Part shown: piece by piece, positions 5,998 through 7,415 of the stretch
Position numbering within the stretch: the stretch's first letter is position 1
How the letters are laid out: every line of letters begins with the position of its first letter
Assembly: GCA_036394075.1 (NCBI GenBank)
Contig: DASWFT010000402.1
Coordinates: 1 to 7,415 of the forward strand
Origin: JAWWPY01 sp036394075
Lineage (GTDB): Bacteria > Actinomycetota > Actinomycetes > Streptosporangiales > Streptosporangiaceae
DNA: 7,415 bases
Direction: 5' to 3'
The notes under the pieces: model-generated
Told to the model about the DNA's origin: nothing
The model's input: only the letters and a program-made list of their open reading frames with translations
The model's database searches: none
Position numbers and translations under genes: made by a program

Positions 5998-7178
5998 CGC
6001 CCTTCCCAGACCTTCACCAGCGCGGCCTCGAAGGCGGGGTCGTGGATGTCGGCGTGCCCGTAGACAGTGTCCACCGTGGCGGCCGAGGCCCAGCCTCCCG
6101 CGTCCCGGGCAATGAGGAGGTTGCCGCCCGAGGCGTCCAGCACGGCAGTCGCGAACGAGTGCCGGAATTGGTGGGGTACCACGCGGCCGACGCCCGCACG
6201 CCGCCCGGCCCGGCGGAGCATGCTGCGCGCGGCGTCCGCCGTCCACGGCTGCCCGTGATCCGGCCCGGCCAGCTGCACCAGGAGCATCCCGTGCCCGGCG
6301 CCGTCCCGCGGGTACTCGGTGGTCATGTAATCGAAGTAGGCGTGGATCATCGCCGGGCTGACCCTCTTGATCATCCCGCCCGTCACGACGCCGTTCCGGG
6401 CATCCCACGGGTACTTCGTCTTGGCCCGTGACCGGTTGGGGTTCTCGTCCCGGTGGCAGACGTGGGCGTGGGCTGCCCGCGCTTCCCCGCACGGGGCCTG
6501 CTCCCGAAGGTGAAGATCGGACAGGTGCAGGCCGCACAGCTCCCCGATCCGGAGCCCCCCGTCAGCCAGCCAGGTCACCGCCAAGCGGTCCCGGGCGGTG
6601 GATACCACCTCCAGCAGGCGGCTGCGGGCGTCCTCGGCCAGCATCTTCGGGTGCCGCCGCCGGACCCGGCGGGGAGCCAGCGGATTCGCCGGCAGGCTCG
6701 TCTGGGCATGACCCAGCAGTGCCCTGTTCCGGTCCGCACGCGACGGCAGCCGGGCCAGGTCGAGCTGCCGGCCCAGCTCGACATTGACGCCGAGTACGGC
6801 CTGGTCCAGGTAGAAGCCCTTCAGGCAGGAGGCCGCCGACGAGAGCGCGCCCTTGCCATAGGGCCGTCGGCCGACCCGCCACGGCTCGCCCAGCGGCATC
6901 CGCACTTCGGCGCCGACCAGCCCCATATAACGCTCCAGGTCCCGCAGGGTCACCGCCGTCAGCGGCAGTGCTTCCCGCTCCAGCCAGCGCAGGTGGTCAA
7001 CCAGCAGATAGGCATACGTCCGCTGAGTACCCGACCCGTCATGCCGCCGAAGGAACCTGTCAGCCGGCTCATGCACCGATCCGTCCGGCCAGACGATCGT
7101 CCACGACCAGCGTCCGCCCCTGCCCGGCATCTCCTGAACCCGCAGCTCACCAACAACCTGCCGGTGCCTCACCGCCAC
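5994..7178 (-). CDS. TnpA-like tyrosine recombinase
   Basis: This is a site-specific recombinase of about 394 residues, first gene of the trio. An N-terminal core-binding region (about 45-160, GTQRTYAYLLVDHLRWLE) precedes the catalytic domain. Catalytic residues, counted from the chosen start, are R210 (GGLRIGEL), a Lys in AKTK (K253 or K255), H336 and R339 (HQFRHSFAT), W363 (GGWAS, where many relatives have His) and nucleophile Y373 (VDTVYGH). Known elements of this type encode paired recombinases thought to act together at the element ends. The start is uncertain: GTG at 7178 has AGGAC 8 bases upstream and lies just after a plausible promoter. GTG at 7172, ATG at 7130, GTG at 7214 and TTG at 7241 are alternatives. 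The stop overlaps the tnpB-like start. Confidence 0.87.
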   Translation of the reverse strand: MAVRHRQVVGELRVQEMPGRGGRWSWTIVWPDGSVHEPADRFLRRHDGSGTQRTYAYLLVDHLRWLEREALPLTAVTLRDLERYMGLVGAEVRMPLGEPWRVGRRPYGKGALSSAASCLKGFYLDQAVLGVNVELGRQLDLARLPSRADRNRALLGHAQTSLPANPLAPRRVRRRHPKMLAEDARSRLLEVVSTARDRLAVTWLADGGLRIGELCGLHLSDLHLREQAPCGEARAAHAHVCHRDENPNRSRAKTKYPWDARNGVVTGGMIKRVSPAMIHAYFDYMTTEYPRDGAGHGMLLVQLAGPDHGQPWTADAARSMLRRAGRRAGVGRVVPHQFRHSFATAVLDASGGNLLIARDAGGWASAATVDTVYGHADIHDPAFEAALVKVWEGR

Positions 7179-7183
7179 CCCCC

Positions 7184-7212
7184 GAGTCCTGACGTCACGA
7201 ACATCGGGACTC
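7184..7212. promoter_or_regulatory. Possible operator: nested palindrome in the tnpA-like leader
   Basis: An 8-bp palindrome TGACGTCA (7190-7197) sits between GAGTCC (7184-7189) and its inverse GGACTC (7207-7212). The whole lies between the candidate promoter and the start codon and overlaps the proposed ribosome binding site. It could bind a regulator (the tnpC-like HTH protein is one candidate) or be chance. The arms are short. Confidence 0.3.
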
Positions 7213-7241
7213 ACGGTAGGTAACAAGACCAGCAGGATCAA
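7213..7241 (-). promoter_or_regulatory. Candidate promoter of the trio operon
   Basis: On the minus strand TTGATC (7241-7236) is followed after 17 bases by TACCGT (7218-7213). This fits the actinobacterial housekeeping pattern TTGAC(n)-17-TAnnnT, though neither box is perfect. Transcription would start near 7206, about 28 bases before the GTG at 7178, and would rule out the longer TTG and GTG starts. It lies wholly inside the element, so the operon would carry its own promoter. Confidence 0.45.
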
Positions 7242-7286
7242 TTACCCGGCGTATTCGGCGCGTCGCGTACACATGCTCGGGCGGTG

Positions 7287-7300
7287 GGAAAAATCGATGA
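7287..7300 (-). repeat. Right terminal inverted repeat and core site of the trio element
   Basis: GGAAAAATCGATGA is the perfect inverse of 2311-2324. The ATCGAT at 7293-7298 is the second copy of the core. The joined target would read TCATCGATGA, itself a 10-bp palindrome, which is why the repeat extends two bases into the host gene on each side. Confidence 0.8.
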
Positions 7301-7415
7301 ACGCGAACAGGTAGGTTTTCCGCCCGGCCGCCGCCGGCCCGTGCAGGACATCGCCGGTCCACAGCAGGTTGGGGGCCTCGGCCTCGAACCGGCCGTGCAC
7401 CACCCCGCCCCGGGG
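7293..7415 (-). pseudogene. DDE transposase, 5' part of an interrupted gene (runs off the window)
   Basis: The minus strand encodes an in-frame piece of 41 residues ending FAFID. It includes RFEAEAPNLLWTGDVLHG and GRKTYLFAFID, which match the first catalytic Asp region of integrase-core transposases (the Asp of WTGDVLHG). At the ATCGAT at 7293-7298 the frame enters the inserted element and reads 16 foreign codons to a TAA at 7242-7244. The N-terminal part of the gene, with any DNA-binding domain, lies outside the window to the right. The matching 3' part begins at 2318. Confidence 0.88.

Larger units (their letters stand above)
2319..7298 (-). mobile_element. Recombinase-in-trio (Tn554/RIT-type) element inserted in a transposase gene
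   Basis: This 4,980-bp element has two tyrosine recombinases and a small HTH/coiled-coil protein in the tnpA-tnpB-tnpC order known from Tn554 and RIT elements, plus one small unknown gene. Its limits are read directly from the broken transposase. Transposase sequence stops at ATCGAT (7293-7298) on one side and resumes at ATCGAT (2313-2318) on the other. Removing one ATCGAT and everything between restores the transposase frame exactly. Both ends start ATCGATTTTTCC reading inward. No resistance or metabolic cargo is seen. Both recombinases keep their catalytic residues, so the element may still be mobile. Confidence 0.85.
134..7415 (-). mobile_element. Outer transposon: DDE transposase, ATPase, zinc-ribbon operon (partial, interrupted)
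   Basis: Three coupled minus-strand genes, an integrase-core transposase, an ExeA/TniB-type ATPase and a small zinc-ribbon protein, form a transposition operon. Only its left part and a slice of the transposase are in the window. The left boundary is uncertain: it could lie at the 14-bp direct repeats or further left. The right end is outside. The transposase is interrupted by the recombinase-trio element at 2319-7298. The family cannot be assigned firmly without the full transposase. Confidence 0.5.

Noticed and set aside
5998..6537. 180-codon upstream extension of the tnpB-like gene
   Set aside because: It overlays the tnpA-like catalytic region. The GTG at 5997 with a GTGA overlap and a ribosome binding site is a better start.
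1..7415. CRISPR array, tRNA, rRNA, restriction or toxin-antitoxin genes
   Set aside because: No regularly spaced repeat array, no recognisable RNA gene and no defence-type motif were seen on either strand by eye.

Overview
This is a very GC-rich window with strong G/C third-codon bias, and GTG starts that overlap the preceding stop codon. This suggests an actinomycete (Streptomyces or a relative); that is inference from composition and gene style. Every supported gene is on the minus strand, so the genes read from right to left. The whole window is explained by two nested mobile elements.

Outer element: an operon of a DDE (retroviral-integrase fold) transposase, an ExeA/TniB-type AAA ATPase (658-1473) and a small Cys-rich zinc-ribbon protein (182-661). 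The last two genes are joined by ATGA and GTGA start/stop overlaps. The transposase gene is cut in two. Its 5' part, with the first catalytic Asp, lies at 7293-7415 and runs off the right edge. Its 3' part, with the second Asp and the Glu, lies at 1470-2318. Joining the pieces through a single ATCGAT restores a perfect reading frame through FAFIDDHSRLIAGF.

Inner element: 2319-7298 (4,980 bp, counting one copy of the core). It is a recombinase-trio element of the Tn554/RIT type: tnpA-like tyrosine recombinase (5994 to about 7178), large tnpB-like tyrosine recombinase (3412-5997) and tnpC-like HTH/coiled-coil protein (2810-3415). The three genes are chained by GTGA overlaps. A fourth small gene of unknown function (2403-2828) follows, with its own strong ribosome binding site. 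The element is bounded by ATCGAT on both sides and by perfect 14-bp inverted repeats, part of which comes from a palindromic target (TCATCGATGA). A plausible promoter lies just inside the right end.

The left edge (1-181) holds no convincing gene. It has a strong 14-bp-stem hairpin, probably the operon terminator, and two 14-bp direct repeats spaced 20 bp apart that could be transposase-binding sites near the end of the outer element.

Taken together, a site-specific recombinase element has inserted into the conserved DDHSR-coding motif of another transposon's transposase. It silences that transposase in a way that precise excision would reverse.
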